A DNA stretch of 46,198 nt from Planctomycetota bacterium (GTDB lineage: Bacteria > Planctomycetota > PUPC01 > JACPCR01). Positions 6,327-15,443 of the stretch are shown piece after piece (position 1 is the stretch's first letter; every line of letters begins with the position of its first letter). The position numbers and the translations under genes were made by a program. The notes under the pieces are model-generated. The model saw nothing but the letters and a program-made list of their open reading frames with translations. It was not told the origin of the DNA and ran no database searches. The stretch is taken from NCBI GenBank assembly GCA_027625095.1, contig JAQBXN010000063.1, positions 1 through 46,198 of the forward strand, read 5' to 3'.

Positions 6327-7865
6327 ATGGAAGAATCGGCAGACACAGACCAGCTCCCGGCACAAGGAACTCTTCGTACTCGCTTTCAAGACTTTCTTGA
6401 AAGCGAACGCCCTGCCAGCCTTCGGAGCTTCCTTCTGCTGGCCTTTCTCATTCGTTTGCCGGCAGTGCTGTTCAGCCGGGGATACGAATTCATGGACCAT
6501 CAGTTCCAGTCCGTTGATCCGGCATATCACCTGGCCTTTGGCGGTTCGTGGTGGAAGACGTGGGAATTTGATGAAAGGATGCGGTCGTGGCTGTATCCAG
6601 AAATGTTGGCTGGAGTGTTCAAGGTCCTGAGTATGCTGGGAGTGACGCATCCCTCATCCCTGCTGACCATGACGCGGCTTGTCCATGCATTGCTGTCGTT
6701 GCTGCCAATGTGGGCATTGTGGATGCTGGTGGTTCGCTGGAAGAAGATCCCGCGGCCCAATCCAGTTCTACTGCTCATGGCTTCGAGCGGTCTGATGATC
6801 TTCAGCGGAGTTCAGCCGAACGGAACGGCGGTCGCGGTGACTTTCTCTCTCACGGCAATCTTTTTGTTCCACGGGCCGGGGTTCTGGTGGCCGTTTGGCG
6901 CCGGGCTGGCGCTCGGGTTGGCATTCGCCTGCCGTTTTCAGGACGCCTTCTTCGGGCCGGTGCTCTTTATTGGTGGGCTCTGGCTAAAGCGATGGAGAGA
7001 GTCGGCCGGGCTGGCGATGGGGGCAGCGGTTACGGTCACTTTGCAGGGAATTGTTGATTACTACACGTATGGTGTATTTCTCGTTTCACCGTTTCGGTAT
7101 GTTGAGTTGAACGTTTTTCAGGGCGCGGCGGCTAAGTTCGGACAGAAACCGGTCTGGTATTACCTGCCGTTGCTGGTTGTGCTGACCTTCTTCATTCCCC
7201 CGTTTATCCGCCTGGTCAGGGATGCGGTAAGGGCAGGCGCTAAAGAGTTTCCGCTGCCATTCTTCTGTGCCGTGCTTTATCTTCTGCTGCACTCTTTGGT
7301 CGCACGCAAGGCGGCCAGATTTATTTTCCCTGTGCTCCTCCTGCTGCTTTTCGTGCTTGCGGTGGGGATGTTCCGGGAAGGGGCATCCTCCGCTGTGCAG
7401 CGGATTCATCGTCGTCTGGTTGTGGGGCTCCAGATTCTCTTCGCTGTTTTTCTTTCGTTTGCTTACTTTCATCAAGGGCCAATCGAAGCCGCACTGTGGC
7501 TGCGTGAGCAATCCGATTTCAAAGACCATCTTGTGGTTGCAAACGGTGGTTTTGAAGATGTTGGCGGGCATCTCTATCTCGGTCGAAAGACCCTCGAGGT
7601 CCATCCAATGCAATCGGAACAGCTACCGCAGTTCTTCAAAAAATTGAATACCACTGACACGGTGTATGTGATGTCCGTGGTGGAGCCGCTGAGCGAAGTA
7701 GTTCGCAGGGCTGTGGAGACCGAGGGCTGGGGCCTTGACCTTCAGAAATCCATCCAGCCCTGGCCGAATCTGAAGAAGAAGAGGAGAAGGTATATCTACA
7801 GGGCCATCTTGAAGTCAGGACAGCCGGCCACAATTCTGACTACGCCAATCCCAGATTCTCCATGA
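6327..7865 (+). CDS. Alg9/PIG-type GT22 mannosyltransferase-like membrane protein
   Basis: A 512-residue polytopic membrane protein of the GT-C fold. The first luminal loop carries FMDHQFQ...AYHLAFGG...TWEF...RSWLYP, matching the GT22 block (HPDE.FQ...H...G...TWEW..IRSWLYP) of Alg9, Alg12 and PIG glycosyltransferases. The late segment ARKAARFIFPVL corresponds to their HKEERFIFP. Several hydrophobic helices lie between about residues 35 and 380, followed by a soluble C-terminal part. Such enzymes use polyprenyl-phosphate sugars at the membrane; the bacterial acceptor is unknown. The C-terminal end overlaps the convergent metF gene by 26 bases. Start chosen as the first ATG after the hairpin cluster. 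The family is well supported; the sugar is not. Confidence 0.8.
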   Translation: MEESADTDQLPAQGTLRTRFQDFLESERPASLRSFLLLAFLIRLPAVLFSRGYEFMDHQFQSVDPAYHLAFGGSWWKTWEFDERMRSWLYPEMLAGVFKVLSMLGVTHPSSLLTMTRLVHALLSLLPMWALWMLVVRWKKIPRPNPVLLLMASSGLMIFSGVQPNGTAVAVTFSLTAIFLFHGPGFWWPFGAGLALGLAFACRFQDAFFGPVLFIGGLWLKRWRESAGLAMGAAVTVTLQGIVDYYTYGVFLVSPFRYVELNVFQGAAAKFGQKPVWYYLPLLVVLTFFIPPFIRLVRDAVRAGAKEFPLPFFCAVLYLLLHSLVARKAARFIFPVLLLLLFVLAVGMFREGASSAVQRIHRRLVVGLQILFAVFLSFAYFHQGPIEAALWLREQSDFKDHLVVANGGFEDVGGHLYLGRKTLEVHPMQSEQLPQFFKKLNTTDTVYVMSVVEPLSEVVRRAVETEGWGLDLQKSIQPWPNLKKKRRRYIYRAILKSGQPATILTTPIPDSP

Positions 7866-8733
7866 TAGCGATCGTCGAACGCGATTTGTTCAGAGTGTAG
7901 AAATGGATTCCCTCGACGCCTCGCGTGATAAGTTCCTCGCATTGCTCGGTAGCGTATTTGATACCGAACTCGGCGGCGGCTTCATCATCGTCGCCTATCT
8001 CCTCCAGTTTTGTGAGAAGCGTTTCAGGAAGCCTGGCACCGCACATTTGTGTAAAGCGTTTGATCTGTGAGCCGCTGAGAATGGGCAACACGCCGGCTAC
8101 AAGTGGCACGGTCACTCCCTGACTGCGCAGATGTTCACGCATTTCGAAGTAGTCAGCGTTATCAAAGAAAAGCTGGGTGATTACAAAATCTGCTCCGCAG
8201 TCGATTTTGTTTTTCAGGTGGCCCCAATCGACGAGCTTGCCTTCCTTGCAATCGATGTGTCCTTCCGGGAATCCGGCCGTGCCGATTGAGAACCCACCAG
8301 ACTTGGCGATGTAAGTTACGAGTTCATAGGAATATTCAAACCCGCCTTCCGGTTTTACCCATACCTTTGTGCCTTGGGGCGGATCTCCACGCAGAGCGAG
8401 GATGTTGCGGATACCGAGTTCAGAGGCTTCTGAAAGCACGCCTCCGATTTCGTCCTGCGTTGCGCTCACGCAAGTCAGGTGCAGCATCGTCGTGAGCCCA
8501 AATTCTCGTTGAATACGATCGACTATCTTGATCGACTTGTCCCGAGTCGATCCGCCGGCCCCGTAGGTGACGGAACAGAAATCCGGACCAAGGTCCAGAA
8601 GGCGGGGAAGGGTCTTGTCAAAAAAACTGGCCTGGCCCTCTTCGGTCTTAAATGGGAAGTACTCGAAAGAAATGACCGGTCCCTGAATTTGTTTGTGTGC
8701 AGTGTAGATATCTCGAATAAGATGGATGCTCAT
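7840..8733 (-). CDS. metF: 5,10-methylenetetrahydrofolate reductase
   Basis: This FAD enzyme reduces 5,10-methylene-THF to 5-methyl-THF, the methyl donor for methionine synthesis, in the cytoplasm. The N-terminal SFEYFPFKTEEG matches the EF.PPK active-site region, with Tyr-Phe in place of the usual Phe-Pro-Pro. SVTYGAGGSTR, HLTCVSAT, NILALRGDPP, GTAGFPEGH, DFVITQLFFD and VPLVAGVLPI are all clear family blocks. The length of 297 residues is normal for the E. coli-type reductase. It is transcribed toward the glycosyltransferase gene and divergently from the YiiX-like gene, with a 72-base gap at 8734-8805 that should hold both promoters. Confidence 0.95.
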   Translation of the reverse strand: MSIHLIRDIYTAHKQIQGPVISFEYFPFKTEEGQASFFDKTLPRLLDLGPDFCSVTYGAGGSTRDKSIKIVDRIQREFGLTTMLHLTCVSATQDEIGGVLSEASELGIRNILALRGDPPQGTKVWVKPEGGFEYSYELVTYIAKSGGFSIGTAGFPEGHIDCKEGKLVDWGHLKNKIDCGADFVITQLFFDNADYFEMREHLRSQGVTVPLVAGVLPILSGSQIKRFTQMCGARLPETLLTKLEEIGDDDEAAAEFGIKYATEQCEELITRGVEGIHFYTLNKSRSTIAIMENLGLA

Positions 8734-8805
8734 TAAATGCTTTCCTGGTGAGTTGGACGCAGATGATCCAGATTCGCCGCTGTATCACAAACGCTTTACA
8801 TCATT

Positions 8806-10158
8806 ATGGGCTTTTCAGCAGAATCTCGAACCGTCATCGATCTGACAGAACATCTCTCGCGGCTGAAATCACGCGCTCAGGAGATGTCCGCCCATTTCAG
8901 CGCCAGCGAGCGAGGATATTTTACGCCGAGCGAAGAAGATGACGCGCTGCACCTTCTGGTTTCCTACTGGCAGACGAGGAATGCGTTGTTTGAGCTCATA
9001 CATTCGCTGGGCAGAAGAGATGAGGGGCCGGAAGGCTGGCCAACGGACGCCTTCGTTATCGCCTACGCCGCGGCCCTGACATTGGTCGATGCGGCGCGTT
9101 TCATCCACGAGACGTTCGATGATCGGAGTGTGATTAGAAAGAAGCTGAATGAAGGTGCCCCGCTGTTCGGGATACCACCCGGCTTTTATGATTCGGTGCA
9201 GCGTTCGCTCACCAAGCTGACGAACAGTTGGCGTCTGTACCATGCAACCCAGTTTTATCGGGACAACCAAGCCGCGCTCAAGAAGCGGCTGGAGCCGGAA
9301 CTGAAACCGGTGTTCGCCATCATCGATAATCTTATCCTCCGAGTTCACGTTTCATGGCAGCAATACGTCAAGGCCAAACTGAAGACCAAGGCCCGCCAGG
9401 CACTTTCGACAGTACGCCGAGACGCAGTGGGCCAGGCGATTTACACCGTTCAGGAACTCGCTTCGAGGATGGTTTCACACGTGACTCTGAATCCCAGTCA
9501 TGAGCCTGGGTTGCCGGCGGCACGCATCGCAGAATTCCGTGAAATCATGCAGCCTGGCGACGTCCTGGTGACTCGCAGGGATTTCGCGCTGACGAATTAC
9601 TTTCTGCCGGGCTACTGGCCACATGCAGCGCTCTACATGGGCCGGATGGCAGAGTTGGAATCCATGCAGCTTCAGAATCACGAATCTGTAAGAACTCGAT
9701 GGGAGAGGCTTGCAGGTCTTGACAAGAATGAAGACGGCAGGGTCCTCGAGGCTCTGAAGGATGGCGTCTGGCTGCGCACGGTTCACTCGCCTTTTGGTGC
9801 CGATGCGCTGGCGATCATTCGGCCCAAGCTTGCGCGTGAAGAAGTGGCCACGGCTCTTGCCCGCGGCGTGTCGCACGACGGCAAGGCATATGATTTTGAT
9901 TTCGATTTCACCCGCTCCGACCGCATGGTCTGCACGGAGGTCGTGTATCGCAGCTACGAGGGAGTGGGCAAGGTCAAGTTCAAACTCACCCGGCGTGCCG
10001 GACGCATGACTCTGACCGCTGAAGATCTGCTCCACATGGCGCTGAGAGGTGAGCACTTCGAACCGTGTGCCCTCTACGTTCCAAACGAGACGGCAAGAGT
10101 CGTTACCGGCAGCGAAGTGAACAGACTCCTTGAGAAAACGATGGGAGAATCAGGCTGA
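8806..10158 (+). CDS. YiiX/YebB-like permuted papain-fold protein
   Basis: A 450-residue protein. The first ~230 residues are largely helical and unrecognised. The C-terminal part (~245-435) is a YiiX/YebB-type NlpC/P60 relative: GDVLVTR starts the fold, the putative catalytic histidine is H273 in WPHAALYMG, and the cysteine is C376 in MVCTEVVYRSYEG. In these circularly permuted members His precedes Cys. Known relatives act as peptidases, amidases or acyltransferases on cell-wall or lipid substrates; the substrate here is unknown. No signal peptide is visible. It heads a same-strand run with the EamA-like and PQQ genes. The fold is likely, the activity inferred. Confidence 0.75.
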   Translation: MGFSAESRTVIDLTEHLSRLKSRAQEMSAHFSASERGYFTPSEEDDALHLLVSYWQTRNALFELIHSLGRRDEGPEGWPTDAFVIAYAAALTLVDAARFIHETFDDRSVIRKKLNEGAPLFGIPPGFYDSVQRSLTKLTNSWRLYHATQFYRDNQAALKKRLEPELKPVFAIIDNLILRVHVSWQQYVKAKLKTKARQALSTVRRDAVGQAIYTVQELASRMVSHVTLNPSHEPGLPAARIAEFREIMQPGDVLVTRRDFALTNYFLPGYWPHAALYMGRMAELESMQLQNHESVRTRWERLAGLDKNEDGRVLEALKDGVWLRTVHSPFGADALAIIRPKLAREEVATALARGVSHDGKAYDFDFDFTRSDRMVCTEVVYRSYEGVGKVKFKLTRRAGRMTLTAEDLLHMALRGEHFEPCALYVPNETARVVTGSEVNRLLEKTMGESG

Positions 10159-10255
10159 ATCGATACATCGGCTTGTCAGCACTTCCAAGTGGCGCAACTC
10201 CGTGCTACAAAGATGCGAGCGACAAATACAACCAAACCAATCCACACACACAACA

Positions 10256-10669
10256 ATGAACCTGTTCCTCTTCGCTGTCTGCTTCTTCGGTTGGGGTTTT
10301 GCCATCTTCATCATGACCATAGTAGGCAAGGCCCTTGACCAGAAGACCATCATTGTCTGCAATTTGATTGGCTACCTGATCGCAAACATCTACTTCGTCC
10401 CAAGGGCGAAATTAGCCTGGACTATGAACCACGGCCTGGCCACTCTGGTCGGCATTCTGTTCGTGCTCTCAAATTTGGCCTATTACAAATTGTGTGAATC
10501 TGGTGCCCAGGCAAGCGTCTTGGCACCGCTGAGCGGACTCTATGTCATTGTCCCGGTGATTCTGGGCATCCTGTTTCTTAACGAAGAGCCGACCATTCAA
10601 AAGATGGGGGGTGTGGTTCTGGCGATCGGAGCGATTTACTTGCTATCTTCCAGCCCTGGCGCCGCTTGA
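10256..10669 (+). CDS. Small EamA/DMT-like four-helix membrane protein
   Basis: A 137-residue protein with four predicted transmembrane helices. LSGLYVIVPVILGILFLNEEPT and the following Gly-rich helix resemble half of an EamA/DMT transporter (EmrE-sized), where the 'L..LY.....G...L.E' pattern is typical. It probably works as a dimer, moving a small molecule or an undecaprenyl-linked lipid; the substrate cannot be told. The frame is open back to 10130, overlapping the YiiX-like gene, but the membrane protein clearly begins at the ATG at 10256. Its stop runs into the start region of the PQQ gene, so the two are co-transcribed. Confidence 0.75.
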   Translation: MNLFLFAVCFFGWGFAIFIMTIVGKALDQKTIIVCNLIGYLIANIYFVPRAKLAWTMNHGLATLVGILFVLSNLAYYKLCESGAQASVLAPLSGLYVIVPVILGILFLNEEPTIQKMGGVVLAIGAIYLLSSSPGAA

Positions 10670-10671
10670 AA

Positions 10672-11871
10672 ATGTTCCTTGCCGTTTTCATTTCTCTCCT
10701 TGCACATTCAGACCTTCATTCCGACGACTGGCCAAACTGGCTGGGGCCGAGCCACAACGGCGTTTCAAAGGAAACCGGTTGGAGCACACAGATTGGCGAG
10801 ACGCTCTGGGAGAAACAACTCGGCATCGGATTCTCGGCTGTTTCAGTCAGCAACAGTCGCCTCTATACTCTGGGACACGATGGACGCCGCCAGGGCGGAA
10901 ACGAAACCTTCTTTTGTCTTGAAGCGGCAACCGGCAAAGAAATCTGGAAGCACACCTACCCTGCCCAGCTCGTAAACAACCTGCACGAAGGTGGCCCGGC
11001 CGCGTCGCCGACTGTGGATGGAGGAATGGTCTACGGGCTGAGCAAGGACGGCAAGCTCACCTGTTACGAAGCCGCCACCGGCAAACAGTTCTGGAACAGG
11101 AATTTGCTCACTGATGACGACATGCCCGTGCCGGAATGGGGTTTCGCCGGTTCACCGCTCGTGCTGGGTGACAAACTCATTGTCGAAGCCAGCTCCACTT
11201 TCGCGCTGAACAAAACATCCGGGGAGATCCTTTGGAAGAGCGCACGCCACAAGCCGGCCTATGGGTCTCCCGCGGCGTTCGAACAGGACGGAAGACCGTT
11301 CGTCGCAACACTGAAAACGGACGGTTTGGTTGTCCTGAATGCCGAAACCGGCAAGACCTTGGCCTTCACCCCATGGCTGACCCGTTTTAGAACCAGTTCG
11401 ACGACTCCCCTCATCGTTAATGGCCGGATCTTCATCTCGACCGGATACAACCGCGGTTGCGCTCTCTTCGAATTGGGTGGCGCCCTGCTGAAACAGATCT
11501 ACACGAATCAAAACTTCTGCAATCACATGAACAACTCAGTCCACCATGATGGCTACCTCTACGGCTTCGATGGGAATACCCATATGGCCGGCCCCAAAGA
11601 TCTCGTCTGCCTCAATTTCGCGACCGGCAAAGAAATCTGGCGGCATGAACAGTCGCTCAAAGTCGGCTCACTGATGTCGGCCGATGGCAAACTGATTATT
11701 TTGAGTGAGACAGGCGAACTGGTTATTGCGACCGCAAGTCACGAGGGCTTTTCTCCTCTTTCACGGAAGGAAGTTCTGGATGGCCGTTGCTGGACAATGC
11801 CGGTCCTGGCGAATGGAAGGATTTACTGCAGAAACGCAGCCGGACGGTTGGTGTGTATAGATATGGAGTGA
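10672..11871 (+). CDS. Secreted PQQ-binding-like beta-propeller protein
   Basis: About 399 residues. A hydrophobic N-terminus (MFLAVFISLLAHS) looks like a signal peptide, followed by DDWPNWLGPSHNGVS, the WP.W.GP..NG opening common in planctomycete/verrucomicrobial 'PQQ-like' outer proteins. Repeats of the form 'Y.L...GK..W' follow (CLEAATGKEIWKHTYPA, YEAATGKQFWNRN, LNKTSGEILWKS, LNFATGKEIWRHE), each one blade of an eight-bladed propeller. Such proteins need not be dehydrogenases; many are BamB-like scaffolds or of unknown role. An in-frame TTG at 10666 is possible, but the ATG at 10672 fits the signal peptide better. Confidence 0.8.
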   Translation: MFLAVFISLLAHSDLHSDDWPNWLGPSHNGVSKETGWSTQIGETLWEKQLGIGFSAVSVSNSRLYTLGHDGRRQGGNETFFCLEAATGKEIWKHTYPAQLVNNLHEGGPAASPTVDGGMVYGLSKDGKLTCYEAATGKQFWNRNLLTDDDMPVPEWGFAGSPLVLGDKLIVEASSTFALNKTSGEILWKSARHKPAYGSPAAFEQDGRPFVATLKTDGLVVLNAETGKTLAFTPWLTRFRTSSTTPLIVNGRIFISTGYNRGCALFELGGALLKQIYTNQNFCNHMNNSVHHDGYLYGFDGNTHMAGPKDLVCLNFATGKEIWRHEQSLKVGSLMSADGKLIILSETGELVIATASHEGFSPLSRKEVLDGRCWTMPVLANGRIYCRNAAGRLVCIDME

Positions 11872-11979
11872 TGGATTTTGTGTGGTGGTGAAACGGGCGC
11901 ACCTCGTTAACGGCAGTCGGGCGAGTCGAGCGAATCGAGAAGAGTCCACTAACGACTTCACTCCAATTCCACTTCTCGA

Positions 11980-12858
11980 TCAGCCCTTCAGCTCATCAGC
12001 CAGTTCGGGACATCTCACCCCATCCGTTACATCGAGAACTTGTCGCATTTCTTTCACATCATGCACCCGTAGAATGTGAGCCCCTTTGCAAGCGCTGAGC
12101 GCCACTGTTGCTGCGGTACCAAATATACGTTCCTCGGGTAGAAGACCGGTCATGTGACCGATGAAGGACTTCCGGGATGGTCCTACCAGAATCGGGCGAT
12201 TGAGCCTCTGAAACTCTTCGAGGTGATGAAGAACCTCAAGGTTTTGACGATGCCTCTTCGCGAATCCAATACCAGGGTCAATGATCATGGCCTCAATCCG
12301 GACACCAGCCTTGATTCCGATTTCGATGCTTTCCTGAAGATACTCGCAGACCTCGCCGACGAGGTCTTTATAGCTCGTATCCACATTCATGGTTTTCGGT
12401 GTACCCCGAATATGCATGAGAACCGCGGCCGCTCCGTGAGCTGCGGTAACCCTGGCCATATCGCCGTCGCCCTGAAAGCCAGTCACGTCATTGACCATAC
12501 TCGCGCCGGCCCTCAGGGCTGCATCGGCAACGTCCGCTTTACTTGTGTCTATTGAGATTGGCAGATGAGTCTGGGCCCGCAAAGCTTCGATCACTGGCAC
12601 CACGCGCCGGATCTCTTCTTCAGCGCTCACAGCATCGGAACCGGGCCGTGTGGATTCCGCACCAAAGTCCAGGATGTCCGCGCCCTCCTCCTCGAGCCTC
12701 AGTGCCTGCTTCACCGCAGCATCTAAATCAAAGAATTTGCCGCCATCGGAAAAAGAATCGGGCGTCACATTGACGATGCCCATCAGCAGGGTCCTCTTAC
12801 CGAGCACCAGGGATTGAGAGGTGCATGGGACCGTAAACTCAGGTCGTGCGACAATCAT
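11980..12858 (-). CDS. folP: Dihydropteroate synthase
   Basis: This enzyme joins p-aminobenzoate to dihydropterin pyrophosphate in folate synthesis, the target of sulfonamides. LMGIVNVTPDSFSDGG at ~25-40 is the pterin/diphosphate loop 1. ADILDFGAESTRPGS is loop 2 with the PABA-binding Thr-Arg-Pro. ISIDTSKADVA, MVNDVTGF, IIDPGIGFAK and LVGPSRKSF follow in the usual order, with the ILRVHDV end segment. The 292 residues fit the family. It is convergent with the PQQ gene and divergent from the AlgX/J-like gene. Confidence 0.95.
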   Translation of the reverse strand: MIVARPEFTVPCTSQSLVLGKRTLLMGIVNVTPDSFSDGGKFFDLDAAVKQALRLEEEGADILDFGAESTRPGSDAVSAEEEIRRVVPVIEALRAQTHLPISIDTSKADVADAALRAGASMVNDVTGFQGDGDMARVTAAHGAAAVLMHIRGTPKTMNVDTSYKDLVGEVCEYLQESIEIGIKAGVRIEAMIIDPGIGFAKRHRQNLEVLHHLEEFQRLNRPILVGPSRKSFIGHMTGLLPEERIFGTAATVALSACKGAHILRVHDVKEMRQVLDVTDGVRCPELADELKG

Positions 12859-13244
12859 GGATAAGACATGAATCGAGGATCAGGAAAAAGGTCAAGGGAT
12901 TGGCCAGTTCGGGCTTCCCAGGTACGCCACCGTACGATGCGGATCCAGGTTGTGCGAATGAATTGTTGGGTAATCCCTGCCTTGTCAGTGTGGCGGTTCC
13001 GTTGGATACATCCATTGAAGTGAAACTCACTCGAACTTCGTGCAAGACATGTCGATGGAATAGTCTTTACCTCCACAGATTCGACTTTCGGAGGTTCATT
13101 CAGGCCGTACGGAACCAGTGGCCTGCTCGTGCGATTTTCCGCTCACGGGCAGGGCGAGGGAGCTTCGATTTCCTTATAGAGTATTACTCGTCTGTACGGA
13201 ACAGAATCGCTACAGCTATAGTATCCCTGACCTCAGTCAACACC
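12859..13244. other. Gap between folP and the AlgX/J-like gene, nothing recognised
   Basis: About 386 bases. A plus-strand frame is open upstream of the AlgX/J-like start, but its translation is Arg- and Cys-rich without domain features, so I treat it as untranslated. Promoters for both divergent genes should lie here; no convincing sites were picked out. Confidence 0.4.
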
Positions 13245-14288
13245 ATGCTTCAATTTCTATCGATTTTATTCTTCATCCGGTGCTTACCAGCAGATGAAGA
13301 AGCCTTTCGCAAAGAATGCGAGTCCAGACTCGAGACTGCCAAGACCTCGACTGTGCTCGGAATTGATGGTTGGCACTTTTACACGCATGAACTGAAGCAC
13401 GTGACAAATGGAGCTTTCTCAACCCCCGCCAACTTTGCGCTTATTCACCCGACGCAGGACGAAGAAGAGAGAAATCCAGTTGCCGCGATATCTGACCTTC
13501 ACCAGCAACTGAAAGCGATTGGAATCAGGCTGATTGTGGTGCCTGCACCATTAAAGGTTTTTGTGTATGCGGACAAACTATCGCCAAGTTTCGGAGGCAA
13601 GCAGGGAGAACCAATCCCGCGACTCGACAGACATGACCGTGAATTTCACGAACGACTGAAACAAGACGGTGTCACGGTCATTGATGCACTACCGCTACTC
13701 CTCTCTCACCGTCGAGACCCGCAAGGTCAGATGTATTGTAAGACCGATACACATTGGACGAGCATTGCCTGCGTTCAAGTTGCCCGCAAGATAGCGAGCG
13801 AGATAGTTAAGATGGAGTGGTTTGGTCACGTCAAGAGAGATTCCTTCGAGACTGAATTCTCGACGCGACAAATCGTAGGTGACTTTCGATATCTCACTGG
13901 CGATGGACCCGCGCCTCCTCCAGAAAACGTGCCGATCCGGTGGGTTGGGAGCCGAACTGCCGATGGCACACGCCCAATCCCCATTGATGGGAACAGCAAG
14001 GTTCTCCTGATGACCGACAGCTTCGGGAAGGTGTTTCATACTGGTGGGGAAGATGAACACGGTGTCGGCGCGGGTCTCCCGGATCAGCTCGCCGCTGAGT
14101 TGGGAATGGCAGTAGATCTGCTTGCGGCCAGCGGCTCGGCCATCCGAAGCGCACGCCTCGACCTTAAACGCCGCGCCATCAGAGATCCTCGTTACCTGGA
14201 GGGGAAGAAGGTGATTATATGGTGCTTTGCGGGTCGACACCTGACCAATCAGGGAAGCGAATGGAACAAGATACAAATTACACCTTGA
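13245..14288 (+). CDS. Secreted AlgX/AlgJ-like SGNH-type protein
   Basis: A 347-residue protein starting with a short signal peptide (MLQFLSILFFIRCLPA). It has the layout of AlgJ/AlgX/DHHW-family polysaccharide O-acetylation enzymes: a GIDGWHFYTHEL opening, a conserved ...LIVVPAPLKVFVYADKL segment, the D-x-H pair in KTDTHWTS (D168, H170), and the serine in LLMTDSFGKVF (S259), which takes the place of GDSF. AlgX and AlgJ move acetyl groups onto exopolysaccharide in the periplasm together with an MBOAT protein (AlgI); no MBOAT gene is in this window, so the partner lies elsewhere or the role differs. The start is chosen for its signal peptide. Confidence 0.7.
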   Translation: MLQFLSILFFIRCLPADEEAFRKECESRLETAKTSTVLGIDGWHFYTHELKHVTNGAFSTPANFALIHPTQDEEERNPVAAISDLHQQLKAIGIRLIVVPAPLKVFVYADKLSPSFGGKQGEPIPRLDRHDREFHERLKQDGVTVIDALPLLLSHRRDPQGQMYCKTDTHWTSIACVQVARKIASEIVKMEWFGHVKRDSFETEFSTRQIVGDFRYLTGDGPAPPPENVPIRWVGSRTADGTRPIPIDGNSKVLLMTDSFGKVFHTGGEDEHGVGAGLPDQLAAELGMAVDLLAASGSAIRSARLDLKRRAIRDPRYLEGKKVIIWCFAGRHLTNQGSEWNKIQITP

Positions 14289-14375
14289 GTAATGCCTGTT
14301 TCAGGTGGCCCCCAATATCAAAGCCGGAATAAGCCCTCTATCCAAATCATACAGCCATGCGGGCAGAATTAAGGC

Positions 14376-15176
14376 TCAGACCTGCTGGGATAGTTCATCC
14401 TCAACAGTGTGTGTGGGAGGTTTAGAGACCGCGGAAGGATTTCGCATCAGCGCCCGTGCCACGGTCAACGCAAACACCTCTTCAGCGCCTGCCTCATACA
14501 TGACCCGCGCGCATTCCGAGCATGTTGTACCAGTAGTCATCACATCATCGATCAGAAGTACTGTCTTGCCACGGATGTCCTCCGGCCTCCTCACCTCAAT
14601 CGAATCGCCGATGTTCTTCAGACGTTCGCTGCGGGCCAGGCGAACCTGCGGCTGAGTGTGCCGGGTCTTCTTCAGCGCGTTCGAGATTGGCATACCGAAC
14701 TGTGACGCCATGCCGTTGGCCAGAAGCTCCGCTTGATTATAGCCGCGGGCAAAGTGCTTGAACCAGTGCATGGGGGCCGGCACTACCACGTCTACTTTGA
14801 CCAGCCAGTAAAGGCTGGCGAAATGCTGTGCCAGAAAGTCCGCGAAAAAACTGGCAATCAGTGGTTTACGCTCAAACTTGAGTTTCAGCAGAAGATCGCG
14901 GGTCACGGTCGAGTACTGGAGCGGCGCAGAAGCCTGCGAGAATTGAAGCGGATGTCTTTTACACTCCGCACAACGGGTTTCACGAGTGCTGAACTTACCG
15001 ACTGGTTTACCGCATTCACTGCAACGGGGGCCGTCGATCAATCTCAGTTGATCGCGACAGAATTCGCACAGGAAAGGCTTATCAATCAGTGCCCCTTCAC
15101 ACGCTAGACAATGGTTTGGCAGAACGAGGTCGAGGGCGGTGGTAAATGCCTGTCTTAAGAGATGAATCTGTTTCAT
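14376..15176 (-). CDS. comF: ComF-family phosphoribosyltransferase-like protein
   Basis: ComF proteins are needed for DNA uptake in transformation and for recombination. Seen: two cysteine clusters near the N-terminus (CLACEG...CEFC and CSECGKP...CAEC), a likely zinc ribbon; then VVVPAPMHWFKHFARGYNQAELLA, with the usual 'VPVP....R.R.RGFNQ' block carrying HWFKHFARGYNQ; and VLLIDDVMTTGTT, the PRPP-binding motif of type I phosphoribosyltransferases. The C-terminus has a ~25-residue tail beyond the usual end. The open frame starts at 15266, but the ATG at 15176 (MKQIHLL) gives the normal N-terminus, 266 residues. No other competence gene except pilT (23441) is in the window. Confidence 0.9.
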   Translation of the reverse strand: MKQIHLLRQAFTTALDLVLPNHCLACEGALIDKPFLCEFCRDQLRLIDGPRCSECGKPVGKFSTRETRCAECKRHPLQFSQASAPLQYSTVTRDLLLKLKFERKPLIASFFADFLAQHFASLYWLVKVDVVVPAPMHWFKHFARGYNQAELLANGMASQFGMPISNALKKTRHTQPQVRLARSERLKNIGDSIEVRRPEDIRGKTVLLIDDVMTTGTTCSECARVMYEAGAEEVFALTVARALMRNPSAVSKPPTHTVEDELSQQV

Positions 15177-15443
15177 ACTGGTGGGTAACAGGTCCGGGCC
15201 CTCTCGGTTGAGTGACAAGCTAAAACCTCGGACGGTGGTTAGGCCCCTTTGAATAACATCAGCCACAAAAGGGTTTTACAAGGCTCTCTCAATGGGGTCG
15301 ATTTGCAAGCTTGGCCATCAATGGCTATGGGCCGCAACCTGACTCTTCGTTACGGTCTTTCAGTCAGAGAGTTTCGAGTTGAAGTCCAGTCTATATCATG
15401 TTCTCCCATTCATGACTGCATAGGTTTCCCAAGGCATGTCGTA

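Noticed and set aside
12846..13244. N-terminal extension of the AlgX/J-like protein
   Set aside because: The open frame is Arg/Cys-rich without domain features, and a good signal peptide begins at 13245.
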